Part shown: in pieces, positions 34,007-44,943 of the stretch
How positions within the stretch are numbered: position 1 is the stretch's first letter
Layout: each line of letters opens with the position of its first letter
NCBI GenBank assembly: GCA_011317545.1
Contig: WUJK01000002.1
Span: forward strand, 3,224,001-3,288,000
Source: Coniella vitis
Taxonomy: Eukaryota > Ascomycota > Sordariomycetes > Diaporthales > Schizoparmaceae
DNA: 64,000 nucleotides
Direction of reading: 5' to 3'
The notes under the pieces: generated by a model
The model's database searches: none
What the model saw: only the letters and a program-made list of their open reading frames with translations
Told to the model about the DNA's origin: nothing
Translations under genes and position numbers: made by a program

Positions 34007-35363
34007 CTATACATTCTCCAGGTCTGTCTCTTCAATCACCTCATAATCTGAGAATGTGGTGCTGGCTCTATCCTCGTGTTGTGCTGCTGCTTTGCGGGAT
34101 GAGCTAGCCTCGCCAGCTCGCCGGCGTTTCGAGGGGTTTTGGTCGACGTGTTCGTCGGCAGAGAGAGGCCCGTCACTCCCCTGGCTCGCGTGGTCGGATA
34201 TCTCAATCGCGTCTCGAATTGTATTCTGAGAGGCGCTCGTTGTCTGGACACATTTTCCCTTCTTTCTCTTGGGCCTGCCTTCGGCGGGCTCCTGTTGTGA
34301 AGGATCTCCGTCTTTGGCAGGTTGTTTGCCTTGCTTCTTGGACAGCCAGATGCACTGCTGGACGTAAAAATCACGTTTGGTGTCATCATATGCGCTGGCG
34401 AGCACGGCGGCCAGCTCTGTTGTTTCCCATGCATTGCCATACTTCTCAGGGAAGATTTTGTCCTCAAGCTCGGTAAAGAAAGTCAGAGCGGCCGCCATGG
34501 CACCGCTAGTCTTGGTCTGATAGAGCTTGCGTTGCTTGCCCTTGCCATTGTCCGCGACGAACTTGATGAATTCTGCGCGAATAGCCTCAATATTTTCCTC
34601 CAGCTGTGTGTTCACCGCTTCCTGATCCTGGGAGGCAGTGGGGCCTTCATTCTCCGCGTCATCGTCGTTCACGTCGTCCTCGTCGGCAGCGCCAAGCGAA
34701 GAACGCTTTGAATCAAGGGAGGTTCGTCGGCTGCCGGGTGCGGAACCAAGATGCTTTTCCAGCACGTTCTTTATGCTATTGACAATACGAACAGGTTTGT
34801 ATTCGTTCCTTGGTTTTTCAGGATCGTTCAGGTGTGCTTACCGTTTGTTATCTATTACCATTTGGTCCGCGATCTTGATCAGCTGACTGACCATGGAAGC
34901 CAAGACTTCCTGGTTGTTCAAGATCGCGGTCTGTTTTCTGTTAGTATCGGGCTTAGATTCTTACAGAACAGATCATTTCGGCGGTATATGCTCTGCTTCA
35001 GAAAGCAAGACTGTTGCAGGATTGGAGAGGAGAAATCGATAAAATAGGGCACTAAACAGGGCGGTCCTGCTGCGAATCGCAACAGTCACGATAAAGGATA
35101 GGCCATCTTACGTCCCGCCCTACCCGAGTACAAGGACGGGAAGCGCAGAACGCATTTCGAGGATCGGTTGATGGTGATTAAGGGAGCGGGTACGAGCGCA
35201 GCACTTTCTAAACAGAATTGAAGGAGTTGCCGGTCAACTAGCGAAGGACATAGTAACTCACCCCTTCCAGCGTCAAGATGTCTGGGTCTGTGACTGTAAT
35301 CCACTGCCGTGTCTGTGGGACCCGCTCGTTGGGGTCTGGAATATTGCTTCGAGGCGGGGCCAT
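34007..35363 (-). CDS. Hypothetical acidic nuclear-type protein, divergent from the recombinase
   Basis: Exons 35363-35262, 34930-34842 and 34775-34007 splice in frame to 319 residues. Introns start GTGAGT and GTAAGC and end AAACAG and CAATAG. The protein begins MAPPRSNIPDPNERVPQTR, has an amphipathic segment (NNQEVLASMVSQLIKIADQM), an acidic Asp/Glu-rich stretch (about 80-105), a helical core and a Lys/Arg-rich C-terminal half (GRPKRKKGK and PSKRRRAG) with two likely nuclear signals. No recognised domain. It is transcribed away from the tyrosine recombinase with 507 bp between the two starts, so they may share control elements. Its role in the mobility of the island is only inferred from position. 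Confidence 0.7.
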
Positions 35364-35870
35364 GGTTACGGTCCTGATTGACTCGCGGTAGAGTTTCTGG
35401 CAAGCAGAGGCAAAAAGAGAAAGAAATTCGTGATTTGCACTTAACTCTCGAAGGGAAACGAGCAGGGTGCTATTTGAATTCGTGTTGAATATCTGGAGTG
35501 GATCGCAGGGAGTATTCTAGGCTTAATCCACAGGGTCGCGTTGGAACAGCATTCCCAAACGCACACACACACACACACACACACAAAAAAAAAAGAACAT
35601 GGCAGGCATGGGTAAAGGAGTGCTCGAGCCTTGGGGGCAGTCACGATTATCCAATATTGATCAATCACGAGTTAGCTGTACACGGTGTCCAGCCTCGCTC
35701 CTTCTGTCTACTAGGTACTAGTCACCTGGCTCGAGCTTTACGACTCTAGTTTAGGCATCTTCAGCACACTGCAATCTCTAACAAAACACGAACCAACGCA
35801 CAATTTCTGCCGACGCCTGTCATCCTCGACACCACTTCTCAACGCTGTGCGCAACTATCGTGCCGCCAAC
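35364..35870. promoter_or_regulatory. Bidirectional intergenic promoter with (AC)n
   Basis: 507 bp between two divergent starts. It contains an (AC) run followed by an A tract (about 35567-35594) and a pyrimidine-rich leader before the recombinase ATG. If the recombinase were a Starship-type captain, the 5' end of the element would be expected in this stretch; no terminal repeat can be seen by eye. Confidence 0.45.
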
Positions 35871-38800
35871 ATGTCGCTGGCAGAGAGGATTGACGTGTCA
35901 GAGGCCCTGGCGAGGATGCCCGAGATCGCGAGCAAGAAGAAAGAAACACCACTTCAATTCTTGGCGAGAATCCAGAATGTTGACTTGGAATCAACAGACG
36001 TCAGAAATTTCTTCAAGGATCTGGATGAGTGTCGCAAAAAGCAAGAAGCCGTCCATCTGTTACGCTGGCACAGTAAGTTTCTATCCTCATGCACGCGTCT
36101 TCCAAGCTTTTCACTACGATCCCATCTATTTTATTACAAAGACTAAGCGGCCACCGAAATATAGGCCCCAAGACTCAACACAAAGAAGACTACGTTCTCA
36201 AACTCTACTACGAATATACCAGAGTAGTTGTGAAGGGACAAGGACAGCATGATGAATTGACCACCGTAGAGCTCGACCTGATCGCCTTCCCACCCAAAAC
36301 GTGCGAAGGTAACGAAGATTGGTCGCTATTGAAGAAAAACCTCCAGCTTTTCATGCTGTTTCAGATACCACGGTGCACTCCCCGCTCGCTATCAGACGCG
36401 ACGGTTGGATATGGCGTTATGATGAACTACCGTACAGCCTTGCGGTTCTGGGTGGACTACAAGTACGTAGCCGAGCGTCAAGGTCAAGGCCCTCCTGGTC
36501 ATCAAATCTTCAACGCGATCACCGAAGCTATGAGACAACTATCAATCGATCTCCGGCTCAAGCAAACCCGGCGGCCGCGTCCAAAGTCACACCTGGGCCT
36601 GCACGAAATCATCCAGCTCATAGATATGGATAGCCGTGGTACGCCCAACATCATTCTCGCCGAAGGCCACCACCTAGCGTGGCTGTTGGGCCGTAGCTGT
36701 ACGCTACGACCAGGCTCCATTGGTCAACCAGAAGCAGCTGCCAGAGATCCTAACGAACTTTACGACTTCCTATGTTTCAGAGACTTCGAAGTTACCAGGA
36801 ATGAAATGCAAGGACAATTCGAAATCATGCTTACTGTTCGCAACGTCAAGTCATCTAGTTTCCAACAGGCTGAACAAACAGGCAACCTCACAAAAGAAGC
36901 CAAATACCTCTTAAAGTCTCCTCAGAATTCGCACAACTTGATGCTAAGCATCCCTCACAGATTCCTGGTGCTAGCTCTACGTCGAGGCGCCTTGCGCGAT
37001 CACGATACCATCGAAAGTTTGTTGAACGGGGACGATTACAGGATTGCGTTCAAGCCAGAATTCTTGGACAAACCTGTGATTTGGCTGGGACTCAACGGGG
37101 GCTCCACGTCGAATATGATAAGCCTGCTACGTCAGCAGCCCTTACTAAGTACCTACAACGACGGGGCCGAAACATGGGTTACGAGCAGGACATCACCTTC
37201 TATTCGATTCGTCGGCGGGCAGGTAAGTTAAACCTCTCTTCTCCGCGTTTGGATATCCTTTAATCAATCTAATCTTATTCTATGCTAGGAACGGATTTGG
37301 CTCGTGTCCTCGGGCCCGAAATAGCACGTTTGCTGATGTGCCACTCGCCTGATACCAGAACAATGGAACACTTCTACGTGGAATTTCATTCCACGCTTGA
37401 CGTTTCCTCCGTCGCTCTAAACGAGGACCATACCGCCCGCAACGATGAAATGCAAAAGAACTCTCGCGTTCTCGCGTTGACGCGGCTTGGTCCCGAAGAA
37501 GTGTAAGTAATTAAATTCGATTGTCCCTTTCCCACACGGTATACATAGCTAATCCCAAGTTACTTAGTATCAAACTTTATGGAAAACCCCTCAACGCCAT
37601 GTTCCGTATAACGCTCCTACAAGACGATCAATGGTTGGATTGCCAAGACGATGAAGCTCGCAAAAAGCGGGAACGACAAATCAAAGCCGGATGCGTTCGC
37701 GGTCTTATGGCCTTAGCACACGAATGCAAAAATACTACTACAGCTGATATTGCCCGTGGAAAGGAAGAATTTGACAAGATGTTCACGAACTTCAACAAGA
37801 AGCTCATTGAGCACATTAAGCAGGCTGCTAATCACCTCGAAGAAGATTCCCTGGGGATGGATTTTGACGAAGGCTTGTTCGTTGAGCAGGACGATGATAA
37901 CGAGGAGCCTGAACAAGACCTCGACCAGGCACAAGCTGATGAGGAGGGTGTGATTAGAACACTCGAAGAGGACATGTGCAACGACAACATCGCAGATTAT
38001 GCCACTATGCTGGACAAATTGGATTATCCCAAGGTCGTACACTCCACTATGACCCTGTTGCTCGAGAACGGCTTGAGCGAATATTCTGTCGGCCAGAATA
38101 CGGAATGCCCGCTGTGTCTTGATGATGATACGGTGCTTGAGGAGGACGGTAAGCACAAAGTTCACAAATCAAACCATCTCAAGGCGCATATGGCATCCGC
38201 TGCCCACTCCGACTATAACAAGCTTTTACGGTTATGGAGAAACGAGAGATGCTGCCGTGAAGATCCATCTGTTGTCTGCGAGTTTTGCAGGATTTTGGTA
38301 CCTGAAGGCTATGAACTCAAGTCATGGGGAAACCATCCTGAGAACATGGTCCGTCACATCCGCGAGTCGAACGATAAAAAGATCGTTGGCGCAAAGTGGT
38401 CCACCCCAGCGCTCGCCAGGCAGCACGAGCAGCTTAAACGCGAGGCAGGTTGGTTCGAGCCTGACTTCAAAGGCGACGTAACAGTAGTTGCGAACAAGAA
38501 GAAGGAAGCGAGTCGGAGAATGAGGCGCGCACGCAATTCTTACGCGCTCTGCTACACGTTTACCAAAGAGCGGGAGCTGCCTATGGAAATGCCCGTGCCT
38601 ACAAAGCCCAGTCTCACACAAGGATCCTTCAAAGGTTTGGATCAGACGCATCGCTTTGGCTTGCACTTGAAATCACAACAGACTCCCGGCTCGAAGCATG
38701 CTGGTGCCGCAAGATTTCTGACCCCTCGACGCGCATCAAAGCTCAAGCTACGAGCTTCAACGAGCCAGTCCATCACAATTCCATCAGCGTTCAAGGAGTT

Positions 38801-38888
38801 GTTGGTACCTGCACCTATCCCTGGCACTCCAGGAGGTTTCATTGGCGAGGGCCGCTTGTTGAGAGAGCGACTAGGGTTTCGATGCTAG
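35871..38888 (+). CDS. Tyrosine recombinase, DUF3435 (Starship-captain/Crypton-like), with C-terminal zinc fingers
   Basis: Exons: 35871-36072, 36165-37075, 37123-37222, 37289-37502 and 37568-38888, about 915 residues. The catalytic core has the DUF3435 arrangement. The first Arg is in CTLRPGSIG (R249), Tyr-x-x-Arg replaces His-x-x-Arg in FYSIRRRAG (Y398/R401), His is in LMCHSPDTRT (H423), and the nucleophile is the Tyr of MEHFY (Y434). These enzymes cut and rejoin DNA through a 3'-phosphotyrosine; captains of this family mobilise giant Starship elements. The C-terminal half has a coiled acidic segment and two C2H2-like fingers (CPLC...HLKAH and CEFC...HIRES) that may bind the target. Splicing around 37076-37122 is doubtful. 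A 47-nt intron restores the frame but removes GLHVEYDKP, which looks like real family sequence, so a one-base frameshift near 37085-37100 is the alternative and the gene may be inactive. Confidence 0.8.
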
Positions 38889-39448
38889 GGGATTATCTGA
38901 TAATGCGATCGCTAGGGAGTGAAAACAATGTTCATGGCGAAATGAACTTGAAAGGACTCGTTTTGCTTGGAAGGGGGGAGTGGTTTGCTATATTCTATCA
39001 GGAGAACAGCAAATATAATACCAGAACCTAGGACTCCTTGTTTGATAACATATATTGTGCCAAGAATCGCTATTTCTCGGCCCGTTTTGATGATATGTTG
39101 ATGTAGATGTGTTGATGCGGAACACGTTGATGCGGAACACGTTAATGGAAAACATGTTAAAAGGTAATATCTAGATGCATAATATATTCCTGTTTATAAA
39201 ACATGTTCCCTTATTGGCAAGATGAGCTACTAAGATTTGAATACCTTTATTATTCCCTTTCAAGAGACTATCTGGCATATTGTAACTCCCGGGTCCATCG
39301 GAAATAATGAAGATATATGGCCTCGCTAGTACGCGTATGCATCGTGTCCGCCGTCGTGAAAAGCTAACGTCCTGACGCATCCCTCAACGAAAAACTCGCT
39401 GGAAAAACAAACGCGATCAAAAAAGGAGCTTATTGCAGCTAATGCGGA
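38889..39448. other. Intergenic between convergent genes
   Basis: No gene. It holds a 15-bp tandem repeat (39098-39160), annotated separately. Confidence 0.7.
39098..39160. repeat. 15-bp tandem repeat (GTTGATGCGGAACAC)
   Basis: Three to four imperfect copies lie downstream of the recombinase gene. The last copies are altered to GTTAATGGAAAACAT, a pattern of G-to-A changes. Confidence 0.8.
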
Positions 39449-40555
39449 TTATTTGATCGCAAGCGACTCGCTGCCAGTGCTACCATCGCTGCTAATTCCA
39501 CTTTCACTGCCGTCTTCACTATCCAAGGGCTCTATTTCCTGCTGTTTCGCAGATATCTGTTGTTTTGGCTCCTTCTGCATCTGGTGGCTTGATTCGTCTT
39601 CTTGTTGGTACTTTGACATCAAAGACGTATGCAATCTAGCCGTTTGGACAAGAAGACCATTCAGCTCCTTGGACATCTGCTTGTATTTGGTGTACTTCTG
39701 TTCAAAGGATTGGATCTGAGTTCGCATACGTGCTGCATCAGCCTGGGCTGCGTCGCGTTCAGCTTTGAGCTGTTGAAAGGAGGGCTGCTTCTGTGCGTCT
39801 ACAACGGCTTGCTCATCATCATCTTCGGAAATCGCCCTGTAGGTTTGGGCGAGGTGCGTTACGCGTTTCTTTGGCAGAAGAGCTCCTTGCTTCTCCGCTT
39901 TGCGTTTTGGTGACGACGACATTGTATAAGCTGCGTCGATAGGCTTGTCCTTCTTTTCCTTGTCCTTGACTGGAGTCTTGATTCTGTTTTTCTTGTATAT
40001 GTTCTCCCAATGCTTGAGCAGTTTGTGCAGTTTCTTGTTTTTCTGTTTGTGTTGTGTGTGCGTCGCCTTACTAGCGCTCTTGGATAAGACGATATGCAAG
40101 AATATGTAATTGTCGTAGGGGTTGTTGTTGATCAAGTGCGTCAATTCGTCACATAACATAGCCCACCAGGACACTATAAGCGAATTCTCGGGCTGTTCCT
40201 TGAACGGATGTTTAACCATAGCATTGGGAATCGTATGGTCGGGCAGCATAGCGATATAGATGATCATCTCGGCGCATAGGCACAAGATCTCAACCTCTTT
40301 GTCGGCAAACGATGCGGTACTGATCGGTTCTTGCAGTTTAGTTACATCGAGCCAGTGTGAAAGTTCCTTGATATCGGCACGTATGTTTCTGTAAAGCGTA
40401 GCGTTGCTTGCGGGTGAGTGCCAGGACGGCAACTCGTCAATGGCTTTCTCGACCACGGTTATGATCCTGTGGTTGATCCACGACTGTTGATGGACCCAGG
40501 TGATTGCGTCTGTTTTAGCATTCGCGAGCGCGTCTTCGTTAATCAGGGTAGGCAT
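39449..40555 (-). CDS. Hypothetical coiled-coil protein, paralogue 2
   Basis: A single-exon gene of 368 residues from the ATG at 40555; the longer frame upstream has no ATG. It aligns along its length with paralogue 1: LANAKTDAITWVHQQSWI, then NATLYRNI, HPFKEQPEN, LSKSASKATHTQHKQKNKKL, and a C-terminal coiled coil QLKAERDAAQADAARMRT with KYTKYKQMSKELNGLL. Compared with paralogue 1 it has a longer Lys/Pro-rich linker and an added Gln/Ser/Glu-rich tail of about 60 residues. Conservation of short blocks against wide divergence elsewhere shows an old duplication. No known domain; possible partners are the recombinase and the acidic protein between the pair. Confidence 0.78.
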   Translation of the reverse strand: MPTLINEDALANAKTDAITWVHQQSWINHRIITVVEKAIDELPSWHSPASNATLYRNIRADIKELSHWLDVTKLQEPISTASFADKEVEILCLCAEMIIYIAMLPDHTIPNAMVKHPFKEQPENSLIVSWWAMLCDELTHLINNNPYDNYIFLHIVLSKSASKATHTQHKQKNKKLHKLLKHWENIYKKNRIKTPVKDKEKKDKPIDAAYTMSSSPKRKAEKQGALLPKKRVTHLAQTYRAISEDDDEQAVVDAQKQPSFQQLKAERDAAQADAARMRTQIQSFEQKYTKYKQMSKELNGLLVQTARLHTSLMSKYQQEDESSHQMQKEPKQQISAKQQEIEPLDSEDGSESGISSDGSTGSESLAIK

Positions 40556-40838
40556 ATTGGAATATCCCAACAGCGCGTCGGCGGTCCTGAAGTGGAGTAA
40601 GCGTGATATAGGTGGAACCGCGTATTGATCACGATTAATGTACGAGAAGATATGGTAACCGAGGGTGGGAAGGAAGTCCAAAAGAAGGAGCGTGATGAAA
40701 CGTAACTGTAAGCAGAGGCGGAGAGAAAGTAAGGGTCTTTTAATTAGTACGATTTGAAACCCGTAAAAAGAACCTGGATTCAGCTATTACGAGAGATATT
40801 CTATAATACGATTATGATATAAAAGCAAAAAGTTTATG

Positions 40839-40920
40839 CGACGCGATCAGGATTCGAACCTGAGCCTCCGAAGAGAATAGATTTCTAGTCTATCGCGTTA
40901 GACCACTCCGCCACCGCGCC
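40839..40920 (-). tRNA. tRNA-Ser (AGA)
   Basis: 82 nt, with the long variable arm of a serine tRNA (CTCTTCGGAGG). The acceptor GGCGCGG pairs with TCGCGTC (two G-U pairs) and the discriminator is G. The anticodon loop CTAGAAA gives AGA, and the T loop is TTCGAAT. A run of T follows as the Pol III terminator. No intron. Confidence 0.95.
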
Positions 40921-41136
40921 ACTTGTTATTGTTGAAAATGTGTCAAAATTCTTGTTTATATAGTCATATTTTTTTGGTGTACTATGTACTGTCAACGACA
41001 GACCAACCACATTCTCCTTGATCGTCACTGGCTTGACAATTCGACAAAGACGAGAATACGAACGTGCACGTGAACGATAGGACATTTCCGGCTACCGTAC
41101 TAGGTCATCAAGTAATTATAGAACCCACACAGTCCA

Positions 41137-44078
41137 TCACCATGTTGCCGGCCCAAAAGTTCCCCCTGGCGGCACCGTCTTCAAGATCGCGGTATATAAC
41201 GAGTCCTGTGACAAAAGAAACTACATTAGTAGTGCTCAGAAGGAAAGGGGGGAAAAGCAAATTCAAAAAAATAACCACTTACCATTGTCTCATACACGCC
41301 GACATTCCCCCACCACTGCGGAATCGTCACACCAGGCAACGTAATGGCAAAAAAGATGACAATCGTCGACAGAATCAACCCGGAGTCGAGAGCAGCTGCG
41401 GTGATGTAGTTGTAGGTACTCCACCATCCGTGGAAGCGCTTCCGAATCACATGATTGAACAGGATGGCAAAGAATCCCCAGGTCGAAAAGGACAGCGGCG
41501 TTGCGGGCGGGAGCCAACCCATGGCGCCGAGCATGATGGGCGCGTGGAGGTTGCGGCCTATCCAAGCGAGCGCCCTGCGAGTTCGACTGCTGCCTTTGGT
41601 GGGACCCGCGGCGTCGGTTGCGGCGGTGCCCATTCTGAAGCAGGCGTAAAAGATGCAGGGGAGGATGGCGCCAATGAGCCAAAAGATGTTGAAGTATTGG
41701 TAGATGGAGCCGGCGCCAAACATGCGCGTAGGACCAATCACACCCCACACGATAGACGACGAGAAAAATGTACGGCCGTTGGGGCAGGAGAATTTGGCCG
41801 GTTGTTCGCTGGTGGGGGTTGTCAGCAGATGGATGTCGAGTACATATATAGGGAGGGAGAGGGCTTCACTTACAGGTCGCAGACACCGTCAATGTTGCCC
41901 AAAGTCCAGTTCATTACGGCGATTTGGACGATCGAGGCCCAGAGTGTGGCTACTATCTGACACCAAAAGGTGACTCGAGGAGGTATTTTCTGGAATCTGT
42001 CAGTAGATGCCTGCGAAGACTCCGAGTAGAACTGCCTTTTACTGAGAGACGAGGTCATTGGAACTTTGAAACGGCAAGAAAAGCGGTGAATGCCCACCAC
42101 AAAAATACTCACCATATAATGTGCCATCTTCATATCTCCAGCATAAGTCTGCGCCTGGCCGAGGACAATCGTGCTATACACCTTGAAAATCATGACGCCA
42201 ATAGGCTTTCCGGGTATCATGAACCCAGCCAAAAACGGCGAGAGCACATTCAGCGCGAGGGCCAAGTTCGAAATGGCCAGGACAATGCACGTCGGCAGCA
42301 TGAAGACAATGGCGAGTATGAGAGCCACAAAGTAGCCCCACCACGGCAGTTGTGAGTTGTAAGCCAAGACAGTAGCCAAGCCAAGGGCAGTGGATATGAC
42401 AAATAAAGCAAGGTACCACCACTCTGGCGCATCGCGGTACTTGCTCATTAGCTTCATGTGGATGTCTGGCTCCTGACTCTTGGCAGCCCTTAGGCGATGG
42501 TAGATCTCCTTGCCGTGGTATAAGCCACAGTGTACCAGGACGGCCATGAGGGCGGCAAACGACATGCCGTAATTGAGGGCGAACGTGGGTGCCAGGAAGA
42601 GGGGCGAGTACGTTTCGTACTTGGCCAGGTCGAAGGTGAAACCATCGCCGAGAATGCGACTGACATTATACGATTGCTGGGTGTTATCGTATGTCTGGCT
42701 CGTGTTGATGGGCAGATACTCGCTGTAGATTGCTCCAGAATAGTTGATTCCAATTGTGACTATTATCACAAAGAAGAAAAGGCCGAAGAGTTCTGAGATG
42801 GCCGTGTGGATAGGGGCCAATAGAGGATCTCCCAGGTATGCAGTCACGTATGTCCAGTCGAAAGTAATGGGAATGAGCGAGAGACCGGTATACCCACCGA
42901 ATAGCTGGTTAAGTACAATGTTGTTGGGTCGAATCCAAGTGACAAAGGCGAACACCGACAGGCCTTGCCAGAGAACACCAGGGATCCAATAGTAGCAAAA
43001 CATGGCAAAGAGGACAAGAAAGAAGTAGCGGTAGCGGCTGATGGTCCAGCCGTTGGTATGGACGCCATCGCTCTTTGATTTATCATGGAGGGCGTAGAAT
43101 AACGTTGTATTGCTGAACTGTGCCGGCCCTGTTTGGCTGTCAGTCGTGCATATGCCGATATAAGCATCTCGGTATCTGTTGCCTCTGATCTGGGGGTATG
43201 TTGCGATCATATGAGTCCACATACATATCATTGCTGCTGGCCAAATCAGGAATCGTCGAACCAAGCCAGCCAATCCGATTCCAATAAGCTGGGAACTCAG
43301 GGTGAACAGCAGCTGGAAACCCCATCCAAGGTTGATATTATAAAAGGGCTTTCCCTGAAGAGCTAATAATGCATCCGTACTGTCTGTTATGGGCAGTGGC
43401 ATTAGCATTGTCTCCGGAACTAAACGTGTACAGTAATGCACGGCATTGTTTTGCATCAGTGGTCTCGGGGAATCACATTGCAGAACTTCTGGGCTTGACG
43501 TTCAGAAAAATGAAGAAAGATCACTTGCATGCATATCCAATGCTAACATTCGACATTAACACAATCACGACATGCTCTTTGATTGTAAACGGACCAGTAT
43601 TGAAGGTCCATTTACACCCAAGCCAGTTGAACTGTCTCGTCGGTACAACCTTGGCCCACAGAGATCCTATTGGATACACGAGCAGCTGCACCACGAGCGC
43701 GGGGAAGTTGATGGCTGGGCTCCGCATGGACAGGAACATGTTGAGCCCGCTGCCAACCGTCACGAACACCATACCTATGATCCACGCGCGGACAGTGTTT
43801 GCCACTTCTTGTCCATCCGTGTTGCGCACAGCGGCGCGCACCTCGTCGTAGGGCGAGTCTTCGGTGAAGAGGGCGTCCGCCTCGAGGATTTCGTCCGAGA
43901 CGCCATCTGCAATGGCTTGATTGACAAACACAATCTTTTCCTCGGGCATATTCGGGTCGAGGGCATGGTTGCGCTTGATGTTTCCCAAGTCTTCCACTGC
44001 TTGGGCCACGTTGCTGCTGCTATTGACGTCCATCTCCTTTTCGAGAGCCGCGGATCTTGGTGGCCCAGACGACGCCAT
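41137..44078 (-). CDS. OPT-family oligopeptide transporter
   Basis: Five exons (44078-43525, 43379-42113, 41989-41874, 41808-41283, 41205-41137) join to 843 residues, normal for the fungal OPT family. Membrane proteins of this family import small peptides, glutathione or metal chelates with protons. Seen: a soluble N-terminus of about 95 residues, then many hydrophobic helices. Family blocks are NPGPFTIKEHV-like (FNTGPFTIKEHV), GWGFQLLFTLSSQLIGIGLAG, KIPPRVTFW, TIPQWWGNVG and the C-terminal PPGGTFGPATW. Every exon joint preserves these blocks, which supports the model. The last exon is only 23 codons. The start is the first ATG of the open frame. Substrate unknown. Confidence 0.93.
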
Positions 44079-44943
44079 GATTTGGGAGATCCTCGGGCGC
44101 TCAAGTCCTCACAAGAGTGTGGCTAGAACATAAATCCGCAGACGACTCAAACGAGTGGCCCTGTCGGGCACTTTGTATCTTATTATCTCTTGCTGTTGGC
44201 GGTGGCGAGCTCTAGATGTGCAGAAGCACTTGGCGATGCGACGTAGCATGCCCATTTGGGTAAACATGTCGATAACCTAACCCAAAAGAGTCTACACCCT
44301 AGGTGATACGCGCAACACAGCTGGGCAGGTTCCGGCGTGTTATCATGACGGCTGAAGAAGAGTGCTACTATGCACTCAACAGACATGATAAGCGTTTAAT
44401 GTCTCCGCTTTTGGAAGCAAGCAGTCAGTACAGAGATAAACCTGTCTCTCCAAAAAAGTATCTGCGAAACGGATAGGCATATCATGCCAGTCAGAACGAC
44501 GTGGGCCCTGCAGCATTCTGGCAGAGCGATGCGGGGGCGATGCGTGCAGCAAGTCTTATACGGAAGGTCAACGTGCATAGTCAATGAGAGACATTGATAT
44601 CTATTCTGGGGGGTTGGCCACCGCTTATAACCGGGGTAGTATTTTGAGTTGCGCCATATCAGACGTTGAGTGCCTCAAGAGTCAATCACGCGGCCAAGCC
44701 TGTGCGAAAAGAATGATAGATCGTGGTTAGTTGCTAAGTACACACAGACTGGGTGTTATGTGAGAAAAGAGTCAATCAGATGGTTCATCTATCCGCTAAT
44801 CGCTATATCACATGTTTACGAATTCAAAGTGGTACAAAACAGAGGTGAAGCCGTCAAGATGGGGCTCATGGTGTAAAAGGAGAACGAAAAGGGCGGGATG
44901 GAAAGGGTAAAGCCAACTGCAACGTTGATCGACTCGGGTACGA
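44079..44943. other. Intergenic
   Basis: 5' flank of the OPT gene and 3' flank of the regulator gene. No further gene seen. Confidence 0.6.

Noticed and set aside
37076..37122. Treating the 47-nt GT-AG segment as a certain intron
   Set aside because: It would remove sequence that looks like the conserved region before the catalytic YxxR box, so it is given only as one of two readings.
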